Positions 26,176-35,873 of a stretch of DNA of 64,000 bases are shown one piece after another. A model generated the notes under the pieces. The model was not told the DNA's origin. It saw only the letters and a list, made by a program, of their open reading frames with translations, and searched no databases. The DNA lies in NCBI RefSeq assembly GCF_027533505.1, contig NZ_JAPZUB010000001.1, positions 1 through 64,000 of the forward strand. The letters run 5' to 3'. Both the position numbers and the translations under genes were made by a program. This DNA comes from Flavobacterium sp. (GTDB taxonomy: Bacteria > Bacteroidota > Bacteroidia > Flavobacteriales > Flavobacteriaceae). How positions within the stretch are numbered: the stretch's first letter is position 1; each line of letters begins with the position of its first letter.

Positions 26176-28146
26176 TTAATGATCATTATCGGTAATGGTT
26201 TCGTTACTATTATTGACAGAAAGCACCCAAAGCTTATCGTGGTATTGGCCATTCATTTGCGATTGCACCCAAATTTGAGCTTCTTGTTGGGTGGCAACTT
26301 TTTTGAGGTATACGTATTGAAACTTGTTTTGCGTATTCACCATTTTTTTGGGGTGGAATCCTTTCTTTTTAAGGGCGTTCATGAAATTATCGGTATTCTC
26401 TGAAATGGCAAATACATTGGCTATGATGTAATAGCCTTGGTCTTCATTAGGAATCGTAGCCCACTGTATTTTCACTCTATCTTCTTCTTGTTGCGTCACT
26501 CTTGAGGTTTCCAGGTGTTTGATGTTCCAAGCGGCATCGGCATACAATTGGGTAATATTTTTATTCACCGCTACAATTTGGATACACTCTTTAAACGTTC
26601 CTTCCATTTTGTTGAGCAATTTAATCACCGCTTGTTCTTGACTTTGGGTTTTTAAAATAGCAATATATCGGTATTGATTGAGTGGGTTGGTAAATTCGAC
26701 CGGTTCAAACCCTTTGGATTTTAAAAAACGATAGTATTCGTTGGCGGCGCCTTCGGTTTTGAAGATTCCTGTCACCAAATAATACGCTGCTTCGGCGCCT
26801 GTTATATTGAGCATTTGAATGTCCGTTTTTTTCTGACTTTCTACCGCTTGATCACGACAAAAACGGTTAAATGACGAAGTGGTTTTGGCATTATTTTCGG
26901 ATAACAAATCAATATTGGCAGGGATAAATTTTAATGTTCGTTGCGTTCCTGTGAGTTTAAATTCGTTTTTATTTGGAACTTGAGTAAGTCCCTTTTTCTC
27001 AATTACTTTTGGTTGATTGTCCGAATCGACGACCATCCCAGTAACATAAACAAAACTTTGATCGCCCGAAGATAATAAGCGCAGCGTAGCCTCTCTTGCA
27101 TCGTTGGGAACCAATTGATTGTTGGAATTAAAAATAGAAAACAAACACGTGTCATACCCCAATGTATTTTTACTGTCGGGAAATCGATTCATCATGTATT
27201 GTCCGTCTAGGGTAATACTGCTGTTGAAAAAGTTATTGGGTTTACGACGGGAATCCGTAATGGGGAAAAAACTTCCAGTTTTGGCATTTCCAAGCAATAC
27301 TTGGTCACCAATCAAATTATTGTCTCCTTCTAAATTGGCAAAGGCCAACTTCACCCGAACCTCACCTGAAGTGGGCGTATGAAATCCCATATAGGTAAAA
27401 TCAACCGGTTGTTGACTCAGTGAAAGAAATCCATCATTCAGAGAAATGAATTTTTCGGACAGGGAAGCATCTTCATAAACGACAAACAACGACCAACCCG
27501 CTGCAGAACCTCCCGAAAGTGTGCCTAAAGTAGCTCGCACATTGGCCACGGTATATACCCCAAACGGATTGGACAATGATTGCACTAAACTCGTAACATC
27601 GGCAAAAACGGCATAAGGAGCCATCTCTTGAGTAGCTTTGGTAGTGATGCCGTCAAACAATAATTGTCCTTGAACTGAAGTATATTGTTTTGAACCGGGT
27701 AGTTTCAATAAAACTGAGGTAAAAGAAGTGCGCTGCGGATTGACAGGAATATACTTTTCTGACCCTTTTTGCGCTCCTTCTTCGTATTTGTAGGTAGCTG
27801 CCCAGTACAATCCCGCAAAAACAATTTTCTTCCCGGAAGGATTTTCTACATACAATTCGGCACTGCTGGACGAAAAAGTAGCGTCATCTTTATCAATGTC
27901 AATGTAATCCATGTAGAATTCATCGTTTAATAACGCTTGATTGGTATGGTTGTAATAGGCATCATTGGCCTGATTGTTAAAATCACTGCGGTTTACAGTG
28001 TTGTTGGCAATGACTACCAAATCGCCTTTTAGGTGTTTTTCAAAACGCGATTTAAACGGCACCATCAATTGCGCATAGCCTAAACCTCCTGAGCATAAAA
28101 CGCCCAGTAGCACTATTTTTTTTAGGTATGTTGACAATTGAATCAT
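26176..28146 (-). CDS. Secreted protein with C-terminal SPOR-like repeats
   Basis: The 656-residue product has a signal peptide (KKIVLLGVLCSGGLGYAQ). About 430 residues follow of a beta-rich region with GDLVVIANNTVNRSDFNNQANDAYYN, GLYWAATYKY and 'YDTCLFSIFN', of a type seen in large Flavobacteriia surface proteins. The C-terminal 210 residues hold two SPOR-type repeats, each with Y-Y-hydrophobic, a helix ending LKxKGF, a V/I-Y strand and a second helix. SPOR domains bind denuded glycan strands, so the protein may attach to peptidoglycan. I cannot name a family for the N-terminal part. Confidence 0.65.
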   Translation of the reverse strand: MIQLSTYLKKIVLLGVLCSGGLGYAQLMVPFKSRFEKHLKGDLVVIANNTVNRSDFNNQANDAYYNHTNQALLNDEFYMDYIDIDKDDATFSSSSAELYVENPSGKKIVFAGLYWAATYKYEEGAQKGSEKYIPVNPQRTSFTSVLLKLPGSKQYTSVQGQLLFDGITTKATQEMAPYAVFADVTSLVQSLSNPFGVYTVANVRATLGTLSGGSAAGWSLFVVYEDASLSEKFISLNDGFLSLSQQPVDFTYMGFHTPTSGEVRVKLAFANLEGDNNLIGDQVLLGNAKTGSFFPITDSRRKPNNFFNSSITLDGQYMMNRFPDSKNTLGYDTCLFSIFNSNNQLVPNDAREATLRLLSSGDQSFVYVTGMVVDSDNQPKVIEKKGLTQVPNKNEFKLTGTQRTLKFIPANIDLLSENNAKTTSSFNRFCRDQAVESQKKTDIQMLNITGAEAAYYLVTGIFKTEGAANEYYRFLKSKGFEPVEFTNPLNQYRYIAILKTQSQEQAVIKLLNKMEGTFKECIQIVAVNKNITQLYADAAWNIKHLETSRVTQQEEDRVKIQWATIPNEDQGYYIIANVFAISENTDNFMNALKKKGFHPKKMVNTQNKFQYVYLKKVATQQEAQIWVQSQMNGQYHDKLWVLSVNNSNETITDNDH

Positions 28147-28350
28147 GGTTACTTACTTTTGCATTGCTTTTTGAATCGACAAAAACAACAAGACAAAATT
28201 ATATACAAAAATCGATTAAGTGTACATTTTTATCGTTAAAATTAACTTTTTGTTTTATTTTTTAAGTCATTTCTTACAATTTAAAGTGTTATTTCTTACC
28301 ATTTATCGTATTTTTTAGACAACAAAAGGAGTAGAAAACGAGATTTGAGT

Positions 28351-28358
28351 TATATTTG
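28351..28358 (+). promoter_or_regulatory. Possible -7 box (TATATTTG) very close to the holB start
   Basis: The sequence matches TAnnTTTG perfectly but ends only three bases before the holB ATG. If used, the transcript would be nearly leaderless. No -33 TTG is seen at the normal distance, so this may be chance. Confidence 0.3.
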
Positions 28359-28361
28359 CTT

Positions 28362-29513
28362 ATGTTGTTTTCAGAAATTTTAGGACACGAACACCTTAAA
28401 AATCATTTACTTAAAAGTGCTGATTCGGGTCGTATTCCCCATGCGCAACTTTTCACCGGTCCCGAGGGTTGTGGCATATTACCTATGGCAATTGCTTATG
28501 CGCGACACCTTATTTGTCACGCACATTCGACTTCAAATGAATCCAATCGTGCGGCTTGTGAACTGAAATTTGATCAATTGGGGCATCCTGACTTACATTT
28601 TATTTATCCTACGGTAACTACAGATGATGTTAAATCAAAACCAAAAAGTTTAGATTTTTTGCGTGAGTGGCGGCAGTTTCTAACTGAAAACCCCTACGGC
28701 ACCTTATTTGATTGGTATGCTGTATTGGATGTAAAAAACAAGCAAGGATTTATTCGTGTAGAAGATGCCCATGAAATTGTGCGTTTGTTGTCGTTAAAAG
28801 CACATGAAGGAGGATACAAAGTGATGATTATTTGGAGCGCCGATAAAATGAATATTGAAGCGTCCAACAAGCTGTTAAAATTATTGGAAGAGCCCACCGA
28901 TAGAACTGTATTTCTTTTGATTGCCGAACATGAGGAAGATGTATTACAAACCATTCGTTCGCGGTGTCAAGTTTTACATTTTAATGCTCTTCCTGATGCT
29001 GAAATCCAAGAGGCATTGATTTCCAAAGAATCCTGTGACGAATCAACGGCTAAAAAAATTGCCCATCAAGCGCAGGGTAATTATGCCAAAGCATTAAAAT
29101 TAATGCGAAAAGAGGATGAAGATCTTCCCTTTGAACAATGGTTTGTACAATGGGTAAGAGCCGCTTTTCGAGCCAAAGGAAATGCCACAGCCATCCATGA
29201 TTTGATTGCATGGAGTGAGGAAATTGCTGGTTTAGGACGTGAAACACAGAAACGGTTTTTGTTATTTTGCCTAGAAATGTTTCGTCAAGCCTTGGTATTA
29301 AATTACCAAGCCAACGATTTGGTCTATATGGAACCCGAAGTACAAGGGTTTGCTTTGGAAAAATTTGCGCCCTTTGTAACAGGTAATAATATTGTTGAAA
29401 TAACGCAAGAACTCGAACAAGCGACTTACTTGATCGAGCGGAATGGTAATGCCAAAATCGTGCTTACTGATTTGTCGATAAAACTTACGCGTCTCATTCA
29501 CAAACATTCGTAA
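28362..29513 (+). CDS. holB: DNA polymerase III subunit delta'
   Basis: This clamp-loader subunit helps place the beta sliding clamp on DNA. The 383-residue product starts MLFSEILGHEHLKNHLLKSADSGRIPHAQLFTGPEG and continues through a DnaX/HolB-type AAA+ domain. It keeps the sensor and lid segments 'MNIEASNKLLKLLEEPTDRTVFLLIAE' and 'TIRSRCQVLHF'. The P-loop is degenerate (GPEGCGILPMA), as expected of delta', which does not hydrolyse ATP. The ATG at 28362 is preferred to an upstream TTG. It is followed after two bases by a DoxX-like gene. Confidence 0.88.
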   Translation: MLFSEILGHEHLKNHLLKSADSGRIPHAQLFTGPEGCGILPMAIAYARHLICHAHSTSNESNRAACELKFDQLGHPDLHFIYPTVTTDDVKSKPKSLDFLREWRQFLTENPYGTLFDWYAVLDVKNKQGFIRVEDAHEIVRLLSLKAHEGGYKVMIIWSADKMNIEASNKLLKLLEEPTDRTVFLLIAEHEEDVLQTIRSRCQVLHFNALPDAEIQEALISKESCDESTAKKIAHQAQGNYAKALKLMRKEDEDLPFEQWFVQWVRAAFRAKGNATAIHDLIAWSEEIAGLGRETQKRFLLFCLEMFRQALVLNYQANDLVYMEPEVQGFALEKFAPFVTGNNIVEITQELEQATYLIERNGNAKIVLTDLSIKLTRLIHKHS

Positions 29514-29515
29514 CT

Positions 29516-29899
29516 ATGACCAATACTGCTTCATTTTTTGTTTTGTTGTTTTTGGCGATAACCTTTTTAATGTCGTCACATGAAAAAGTTTTTCATTGGA
29601 AAACCACTTTACACGGGATGCAAAGTTACTTTGCCAACAGTCCTTTAAAGAATCACGTCTCCTTGTTAACGGGAGTTTTACTCCTTACCGAATTAATTGC
29701 AGGCATACTCGCGGCGATTGGTTGTTTGCAATTGTACATCAATGGCGAACGCACCTTTGGCTTTTGGGGCGCTGTATTCAGTTGTATTGCCCTGTTAGAA
29801 ATGCTTGTCGGCCAGCGTTTGGCAAAAGATTATGACGGGGCAAGAAATATTACCCTGTATTTCATTCCCGCGGTTATTGGTGTATATTGGCTTAGTTAA
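29516..29899 (+). CDS. DoxX-like integral membrane protein
   Basis: The 127-residue product has four predicted membrane helices (about residues 5-22, 47-70, 80-100 and 108-126) and resembles the small DoxX-like family. A conserved-looking EKxxHW segment follows helix 1. The function of most DoxX-like proteins is unknown; some are linked to oxidative or thiol stress. It directly follows holB and overlaps the end of the convergent helicase gene by eight bases. Confidence 0.65.
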   Translation: MTNTASFFVLLFLAITFLMSSHEKVFHWKTTLHGMQSYFANSPLKNHVSLLTGVLLLTELIAGILAAIGCLQLYINGERTFGFWGAVFSCIALLEMLVGQRLAKDYDGARNITLYFIPAVIGVYWLS

Positions 29900-32156
29900 C
29901 CCAAGCGGCTTTTGCCCATTTCAATTCTTCCCAGCCGATAGTTTCTCCTACTATTTCTTTTATTTCAGATAACGTACTATTGGGATATTGTTGAAATAAA
30001 TCAATAATGCCTACAAAACGCTCTTGGGGTAACACTTCCTCAATTTTAATCTCCTTTTGTTCAATTAACTTGGCAATATGTCCTTGAATCGTGCTTACCG
30101 TTAATTTTCGTTCGGCCGCAATTTGTTCTAAAGACATCGATTGCTTCCAAAGTTCAAAAGTGATATGATAGGTTGATTTTTTGGGCGCTTTTGGCGCTTT
30201 TTTTCGTGTATAAATCGGCTCCTCATATTCAAACTCAACCGTCTGAAAACCAGACGATTTAAAATCCTCCAACACTTTTTTACGCAAGGTACTTTTGAAC
30301 TCTTTTTGTAGTTCCGTCACAAGGTTTTCCTTGGTTATGGGTTGGTTTTGAAGGGTAAGGGTAACAAACTGTTGCACTTTGAATGCTTGTAGTATGGTTT
30401 GAAGGGTAACCGTCTCTAAATGCTGTAGTTCTTCATAGAATTCTTTCACTTTTTTGAGGGTTTTAACCGCTTCTATTTTCAAAAGAAGCCCATACACCAT
30501 GGATTCCCAGGTAGGATAAAAATAGTCAACCGCAGCATCGAGGCGCTCTTTGAGAAACGGATAATCCAATTGGCTATCAAAAATTCGTTGTAATTGGAGT
30601 TGGAACTTTTGGGCTTGAACTTTTATGGCCGCTAGAGCGTGTTCAAATTCGTTAGCCCACGATTTAAAAGCGGCTTTGGGGGATTTATCGGTCAATTCTA
30701 AATACGATAATTGATGCGCTTTTACAATGCGATGCCATTCATCCCAATCAAAAGCGTGCAGCACATAATTCTTGAGATAGGTTTGCATTTCTTGAGTTAA
30801 AACCACTTCAAGTTGTTTGGGTTCCGACTTTTGGCTGGCGTAATCAATTACATCAGGGTCATTTTGAATGCCTTGCAACTGGATGGGCGCTTTTAAAACT
30901 AAACCTTGTAAACTGCGTAAACGCGAAAAAGCAACATAAGCTTGTCCGGGTAAAAACACATCGGAGACATCTAAAACGGCTTTATCAAAAGTTAATCCTT
31001 GGCTTTTGTGAACGGTAATAGCCCAAGCTAATTTTAGGGGATAATGCGTAAATGTTCCTAATACTTCTTCTTCAATATCTTTGGTACTTTCATTGAGCGT
31101 GTAACGGATGTTTTGCCATTCGTATTTTTCGACTTCAATGGTTCGTTTTTCCTCAGGAAATTCAACGATAATCTCATGAGTTGATAATGCTTTTACGACG
31201 CCCATTTTACCATTGAAAAAACGTTTCTCTGGAGACAAATCATTTTTGACAAACATTACTTGTGCGCCGACCTTTAAGATCAAGTTGGGATTTAATGGAT
31301 AGGCTTTTTCAGGAAAATCACCAATAATTTCAGACTGATACACAGTGGGTTCGGCAGTAATTTTTGCCAATGCTTGAGTATTCATTCGATCGGCTTTGGC
31401 ATTATGGGTGGTTAACGTAATGTAGCCTTGGTGGTTTTCAGGTTCAAAATTAGGTTGAATATATGGGGCTAAAACCGACAGGTCGTCTTTAGTTATTGTG
31501 TTGTTTCTCAGTTGATTAAGCAAATTAATAAAGGTTGTATCCGATTGCCTGAAAATTTTAGGGAGTTCAATATAAAGCGGTGGAAAATGCTTTAACACTT
31601 GGGCATGAAAAAAGTATTTTCCGTGGTAATACTTTTTCAAGTACGTCCATTCCTCTTCTTTAACAATGGGCGGCAACTGCATCAAATCTCCAATAAAGAG
31701 TACTTGAACACCACCAAATGGTTTATTGTTACGTCGAACCGATTGCAATACAAAATCGATAGCATCTAAAATATCGGGGCGAAGCATACTTACTTCATCG
31801 ATAATCAACAATTCGAGATTACGAAGCAGTGTTAGACGTGTTCCATTCCATTTAAAATGCCGTTTTAAGCTAGTTCGGGACTCTAATTTTAAAAAGGGCT
31901 GGGTTGTTGGAATAGAATAATCTGGAATAAAAGCGGAAAAAGGCAACTGAAAAAAGGAATGAATCGTAACGCCGCCTGCATTTAAAGCAGCTATTCCTGT
32001 AGGGGCAACGACTACGGTGTTTTTGTAGGTTTTGGTAATTATTTCACGCAACAACGTGGTCTTTCCTGTCCCTGCTTTTCCTGTTAAAAAAACCGATCGA
32101 TTGGTTTGGTTGATGAATTGGAGCAAGTAGTGTGCTTCGGTAGATAATGATTCCAT
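29892..32156 (-). CDS. Pif1-type helicase with C-terminal helix-turn-helix
   Basis: The 754-residue cytoplasmic protein is a superfamily 1 helicase of the Pif1/RecD-like group. Walker A is TGKAGTGKTT near residues 25-34, Walker B is LLIDEVSMLRPD, and later motifs include 'VMFVKNDLSPEKRFFNGKMG' and 'AWAITVHKSQGLTFDKAV' with 'AYVAFSRLRSL'. The last about 90 residues form an HTH region (MSLEQIAAERKLTVSTIQGHIAKLIEQ), a fusion common in Bacteroidota. It should unwind DNA or DNA-RNA structures, but its exact role is not known. Confidence 0.88.
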   Translation of the reverse strand: MESLSTEAHYLLQFINQTNRSVFLTGKAGTGKTTLLREIITKTYKNTVVVAPTGIAALNAGGVTIHSFFQLPFSAFIPDYSIPTTQPFLKLESRTSLKRHFKWNGTRLTLLRNLELLIIDEVSMLRPDILDAIDFVLQSVRRNNKPFGGVQVLFIGDLMQLPPIVKEEEWTYLKKYYHGKYFFHAQVLKHFPPLYIELPKIFRQSDTTFINLLNQLRNNTITKDDLSVLAPYIQPNFEPENHQGYITLTTHNAKADRMNTQALAKITAEPTVYQSEIIGDFPEKAYPLNPNLILKVGAQVMFVKNDLSPEKRFFNGKMGVVKALSTHEIIVEFPEEKRTIEVEKYEWQNIRYTLNESTKDIEEEVLGTFTHYPLKLAWAITVHKSQGLTFDKAVLDVSDVFLPGQAYVAFSRLRSLQGLVLKAPIQLQGIQNDPDVIDYASQKSEPKQLEVVLTQEMQTYLKNYVLHAFDWDEWHRIVKAHQLSYLELTDKSPKAAFKSWANEFEHALAAIKVQAQKFQLQLQRIFDSQLDYPFLKERLDAAVDYFYPTWESMVYGLLLKIEAVKTLKKVKEFYEELQHLETVTLQTILQAFKVQQFVTLTLQNQPITKENLVTELQKEFKSTLRKKVLEDFKSSGFQTVEFEYEEPIYTRKKAPKAPKKSTYHITFELWKQSMSLEQIAAERKLTVSTIQGHIAKLIEQKEIKIEEVLPQERFVGIIDLFQQYPNSTLSEIKEIVGETIGWEELKWAKAAWVN

Positions 32157-32206
32157 GGCTTATAAACTAAAAGACAAAGATAGAAATCTTCTGAGGACAA
32201 ACAAAA

Positions 32207-32229
32207 AAAGCCCTGAAAAATAGGGCTTT
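32207..32229 (-). terminator. Terminator after the OmpH-like gene
   Basis: AAAGCCCT (32207-32214) pairs with AGGGCTTT (32222-32229). On the minus strand the hairpin is followed by a run of seven T's. It lies 21 bases after the stop of the OmpH-like gene and before the helicase start. Confidence 0.8.
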
Positions 32230-32249
32230 ATCTTTAACGTAGACATGAA

Positions 32250-32828
32250 TTACTTTTTATCTGTTTTTTCGGGTGTCGTCGCTTTTTTATCTGAATTTGC
32301 CCCCGACTTGTATTTATCGTTGACAAGTTTTACCACTTCTTTGGTTATGTCATAGGCATCTTTAGCGTACAATACGGTAGCCGATTCACCCGTTCCATAG
32401 ATGTAATCGTATCCTTTTTCTTTTCCGTAATCTTTGATGGTTTTACGATAGTTGTTAACCAAGGAATCCATTTCAATACCCATTTCACCTTGCAATTGAC
32501 GCGTCAACATTTGTTCGGCATATTGGATTTCTTGACCGCGTTGTTGTAGTTCACCATATTTCTGTTGAGCCCACGCTTGTCCATTTTTTTGGGCATTGAT
32601 AGAAAAGCTTTTTTGTTCAGCTTCAAGACGATCGACTTCAACTTTAATACGCGAACCTTTTTCTTTGGCTATTCCTTCATATTTAGCTTTGATATCATTC
32701 GCTTCTGTTGATTCGTCTAATAATTTACTGGTATCAATGTACGCTGTTTTAAATTCTTTCGCTTCGGTTGCTTTTTCGCAAGAAATCATGGCTAATACCA
32801 AAACAACTCCTACAAACAATTTTTTCAT
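32250..32828 (-). CDS. OmpH/Skp-family periplasmic lipoprotein
   Basis: The 192-residue product has a lipoprotein signal (KKLFVGVVLVLAMISC) and the Skp/OmpH layout: a beta strand FKTAYIDTSKLLDES, a long coiled-coil hairpin (about residues 50-120) and a return 'YDYIYGTGESATVLYAKDAYDIT'. Skp-type proteins chaperone outer-membrane proteins in the periplasm; a lipid anchor is a variant. The lysine-rich tail (KKATTPEKTDKK) is low complexity. The ATG at 32828 is chosen because it begins the signal peptide. Confidence 0.82.
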   Translation of the reverse strand: MKKLFVGVVLVLAMISCEKATEAKEFKTAYIDTSKLLDESTEANDIKAKYEGIAKEKGSRIKVEVDRLEAEQKSFSINAQKNGQAWAQQKYGELQQRGQEIQYAEQMLTRQLQGEMGIEMDSLVNNYRKTIKDYGKEKGYDYIYGTGESATVLYAKDAYDITKEVVKLVNDKYKSGANSDKKATTPEKTDKK

Positions 32829-32853
32829 AATCTTGGTTTTTTTCATTTGGCCT

Positions 32854-32861
32854 CAAAAGTA
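32854..32861 (-). promoter_or_regulatory. -7 promoter box (TACTTTTG) for the OmpH-like gene
   Basis: This perfect minus-strand TAnnTTTG match lies 25 bases upstream of the start at 32828. The AT-rich upstream spacer has no obvious -33 TTG. Confidence 0.45.
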
Positions 32862-33045
32862 AATATTTCGTTCGATATATTTTACATTATTCCCTTGAGA
32901 TTAAAATATAAGTAAAATTTATAGCCCCCAGCACTCTTATAAGGTTATTTGATAAAAAACGGCCTCGTTTTAGCCGTTTTAAGCGCATTTTAAAAATCGC
33001 ACGCCTTATGTTGTGGAAACGATAATAAAAGTTGAAAATACGTTT

Positions 33046-33903
33046 TTATTTGACGTTTTTCATGTTTTTTAGGACATAAATGTGTGATGAATACTCTTTA
33101 GTTTGTTTCGCTCTCACATTCGAGCGCCATCCAATCCATAAAGCCTTCACATAATTCATTTTTCCTGTTTTATACTTTTCAGAAAGTAAACTCACATAAT
33201 AGGAATCAAATTTCATGGGGAGTACCTTTACGAGTTGCATCGCCTGTTGCGCAAATAATTTTTCGATAGCTATTTTTGAAAAATGCCATAAATGGATAGG
33301 AACATCATAGGCAGCCCAAAACGATTGGTAATGGTGAGCGTCATAGGATTTAAAATTAGGTACAGCAATAATCACAGTCCCTTCAGGTTTGAGAAGGCGT
33401 TTCAACGAATGTAGTTGTGCGTCCAAGTCGGGTACATGTTCCAAAACATGCCACATAGTAATCACATCAAAGGAATGATCGGTCAAATCGTTTTGTGATG
33501 CGGTCATGGTAATTCCTTTGGACATTGCAATCGATTGTGCTTTGGTACTAGGTTCGATTCCGGTGACTTGCCAACCGTCATTTTTACATGTCAATAAAAA
33601 ATCACCGGTACCTGCCCCAATATCTAATATAGCTCCTTTCGGGCTCAACGAATTAATCAATTGCAACTTGTTGGCCAGCGCAATACCTTTGACGAATTGA
33701 TATGCCTTCTCAAAAAGCGTTCGTTTCCCATCGGTGTGGGAAATATAATCAGCACTTTCATAATAGGAAGGCAATTGTTCTGGAGTAGGTTGAGGGTGGG
33801 TCACTAAAAGCTCCCATTCCTTATCCATCCACAATTCAAATTCCTCTCCAGAAACCGAATGATCTTTGACTTTAAAAATAAATTTATCTTTAGAAAAATT
33901 CAT
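33046..33903 (-). CDS. Class I SAM-dependent methyltransferase
   Basis: The 285-residue protein is a class I methyltransferase. It has a short N-terminal segment, motif I AILDIGAGTGDFL near residue 93, the acidic residue in 'VTGIEPS', and the post-motif 'FDVITMWHVLEHVPD', all features of the methyltransferase type 11/23 group. The C-terminal helical part (KIAIEKLFAQQAMQLVKVLP) may bind the substrate, which is unknown. A parS-type palindrome separates it from mnmG, on the same strand. Confidence 0.85.
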   Translation of the reverse strand: MNFSKDKFIFKVKDHSVSGEEFELWMDKEWELLVTHPQPTPEQLPSYYESADYISHTDGKRTLFEKAYQFVKGIALANKLQLINSLSPKGAILDIGAGTGDFLLTCKNDGWQVTGIEPSTKAQSIAMSKGITMTASQNDLTDHSFDVITMWHVLEHVPDLDAQLHSLKRLLKPEGTVIIAVPNFKSYDAHHYQSFWAAYDVPIHLWHFSKIAIEKLFAQQAMQLVKVLPMKFDSYYVSLLSEKYKTGKMNYVKALWIGWRSNVRAKQTKEYSSHIYVLKNMKNVK

Positions 33904-33936
33904 GCAATACCAGTATTGATAAGGGGTAAAGGCTTT

Positions 33937-33952
33937 TGTTTCACGTGAAACA
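33937..33952. promoter_or_regulatory. parS centromere-like site 1 (TGTTTCACGTGAAACA)
   Basis: The 16 bases form a perfect palindrome identical to the classic bacterial parS consensus bound by ParB. The site abuts the mnmG stop codon in the gap between mnmG and the methyltransferase gene. Two further variants lie 1.9 kb away. ParB loading here would organise the origin region for segregation. Confidence 0.85.
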
Positions 33953-35821
33953 TTAGCGCCCCATATAGATTAATAAGATTGAAATATCGGCCGGTGACAC
34001 ACCACTTATTCGAGAAGCTTGAGAAATTGTTACGGGACGAATGGCCGTTAATTTCTGTTTGGCTTCTATAGACAAGGAATGAACCTTATAAAAATCAAAG
34101 TCGTCTGGGATTTTCATTTCTTCCAGGCGGGTAAGTTTTTCAGCATTATTTCGTTCCTTTTCAATGTAGCCCGAATATTTCAATTGAATTTCGGCTTGTT
34201 CTACAATTTCAGAATCCAACTGATGGGTTTCAATGTAGGTTTTCACTTTTTCAAAACGAACAATATCACTCAAATCGATTTGAGGTCGTGAAAAAACTTT
34301 AAACATCCGGTCGGTTTGCGTCATCGGTGAACTTCCTTTTTCAATCAAAATTGGATTGGCTTCTTCGGGAGTAACACTTGTTTCTTTAAAATAATCTAAT
34401 AACGCGTCACTCTTTGAATACTTTTCTTGCATACGTACATAACGACTCTCATCGGCCAAACCGATAGCATAGGCTTTAGGGGTAAGACGGAAATCCGCAT
34501 TATCTTGACGCAATAAGGTACGATATTCAGCTCTCGAAGTAAACATACGATAAGGTTCTTCAGTGCCTTTGGTAATCAAATCATCAATTAACACCCCAAT
34601 ATACGCTTCATCGCGCTTAAGAATTAAGGGGTCTTGTTCGTGAATTTTTAAATGGGCATTAATTCCCGCCATAATACCTTGAGAAGCCGCTTCCTCATAT
34701 CCCGTTGTTCCATTAATTTGACCTGCGAAATATAAATTCTCAACCACCTTAGTTTCTAAAGTATGTTTTAATTGTGTTGGTGGAAAATAATCGTATTCAA
34801 TGGCATAGCCTGGACGGAAGAATTTTACATTTTCAAAACCTTCTACAGTCCGTAAGGCTTTAAATTGAACGTCTTCGGGCAGCGATGTAGAGAAGCCATT
34901 CACATAGACTTCGACGGTATTCCACCCTTCGGGCTCCACAAACAATTGGTGTCGATCTTTGTCGGCAAAACGGTTAATTTTATCTTCGATAGAAGGACAA
35001 TATCGTGGTCCGATACTTTGAATTCGACCATTGAACATCGGAGAACGGTCAAACCCTTCTCGCAAAATACTATGTACTTCAGGAGAGGTATAGGTTACAT
35101 GACATAGTTTTTGATGTGTTAACGGCCGTGTAATAGCGGTATACGAGAATTTATCCGGGTGATCGTCACCGGGTTCTTCACGCATTTTAGAATAATCCAA
35201 CGAACGGCCATCGACTCTGGGTGGGGTGCCTGTTTTCATTCGTCCTGCTTCAAATCCGAGTTGAACCAACTCTTCAGTTATTCCTGTAGCAGCGCTCTCC
35301 CCTGCTCTACCTCCGCCGTATTGTTTTTCTCCAATATGAATCAATCCATTTAAAAAGGTTCCGTTAGTTAACACAACCGCTTTCGCATGGATATCAATAC
35401 CTAAAGCAGTTCGTACACCCATAACTTTGCCATTCTTTACGATAAGTCCACGAATCATTTCTTGATAGAAATCCAAATTAGGGGTGTTTTCCAACATTAA
35501 GCGCCACTCTTCCGAGAAACGCATACGGTCAGATTGCACACGCGGAGACCACATAGCGGGACCTTTCGACTTATTCAACATTTTGAATTGAATTGCTGTT
35601 TTGTCGGAAACTATGCCCGAATACCCGCCAAGCGCATCAATCTCCCGCACAATTTGTCCTTTGGCTATACCACCCATAGCAGGATTGCAAGACATTTGTG
35701 CAATGTTCTGAAGGCTCATGGTCACAAGGAGGGTTTTTGAACCTAGATTGGCAGCAGCCGCAGCGGCCTCACAGCCTGCGTGCCCCGCACCCACTACTAT
35801 TACATCGTATGTTGAAAACAT
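33953..35821 (-). CDS. mnmG: tRNA uridine 5-carboxymethylaminomethyl modification enzyme MnmG (GidA)
   Basis: MnmG works with MnmE to modify the wobble uridine (U34) of certain tRNAs, using FAD. The 622-residue product has the FAD-binding start YDVIVVGAGHAGCEAAAAAANLG, 'CNPAMGGIAKGQIVREIDALGG', 'KTGTPPRVDGRSLDYS' and the C-terminal 'RIsGVSPADISILLIYMGR' region. The ATG at 35821 is preferred over an upstream TTG. It is flanked by parS-type sites on both sides, consistent with an origin-proximal location as in many bacteria. Confidence 0.95.
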   Translation of the reverse strand: MFSTYDVIVVGAGHAGCEAAAAAANLGSKTLLVTMSLQNIAQMSCNPAMGGIAKGQIVREIDALGGYSGIVSDKTAIQFKMLNKSKGPAMWSPRVQSDRMRFSEEWRLMLENTPNLDFYQEMIRGLIVKNGKVMGVRTALGIDIHAKAVVLTNGTFLNGLIHIGEKQYGGGRAGESAATGITEELVQLGFEAGRMKTGTPPRVDGRSLDYSKMREEPGDDHPDKFSYTAITRPLTHQKLCHVTYTSPEVHSILREGFDRSPMFNGRIQSIGPRYCPSIEDKINRFADKDRHQLFVEPEGWNTVEVYVNGFSTSLPEDVQFKALRTVEGFENVKFFRPGYAIEYDYFPPTQLKHTLETKVVENLYFAGQINGTTGYEEAASQGIMAGINAHLKIHEQDPLILKRDEAYIGVLIDDLITKGTEEPYRMFTSRAEYRTLLRQDNADFRLTPKAYAIGLADESRYVRMQEKYSKSDALLDYFKETSVTPEEANPILIEKGSSPMTQTDRMFKVFSRPQIDLSDIVRFEKVKTYIETHQLDSEIVEQAEIQLKYSGYIEKERNNAEKLTRLEEMKIPDDFDFYKVHSLSIEAKQKLTAIRPVTISQASRISGVSPADISILLIYMGR

Positions 35822-35830
35822 AATTCTCAA

Positions 35831-35846
35831 TGTTCCACGTGGAACG
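35831..35846. promoter_or_regulatory. parS-like site 2 (TGTTCCACGTGGAACG)
   Basis: This carries a 14-base palindromic core, GTTCCACGTGGAAC, differing from parS by the GG/CC substitution. It starts 10 bases upstream of the mnmG ATG, in the mnmG-ybeY spacer. The same core occurs 47 bases away. Confidence 0.65.
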
Positions 35847-35873
35847 CTAGTTATTTTATACTGTATTTATATT

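Noticed and set aside
28351..28358. Firm promoter for holB
   Set aside because: The TATATTTG box ends three bases before the ATG and lacks a -33 element, so it was kept only as a low-confidence feature.
33545..33570. GGTTCGATTCC, resembling a tRNA T arm
   Set aside because: It lies within the methyltransferase coding sequence and no matching acceptor, D or anticodon arms are present.
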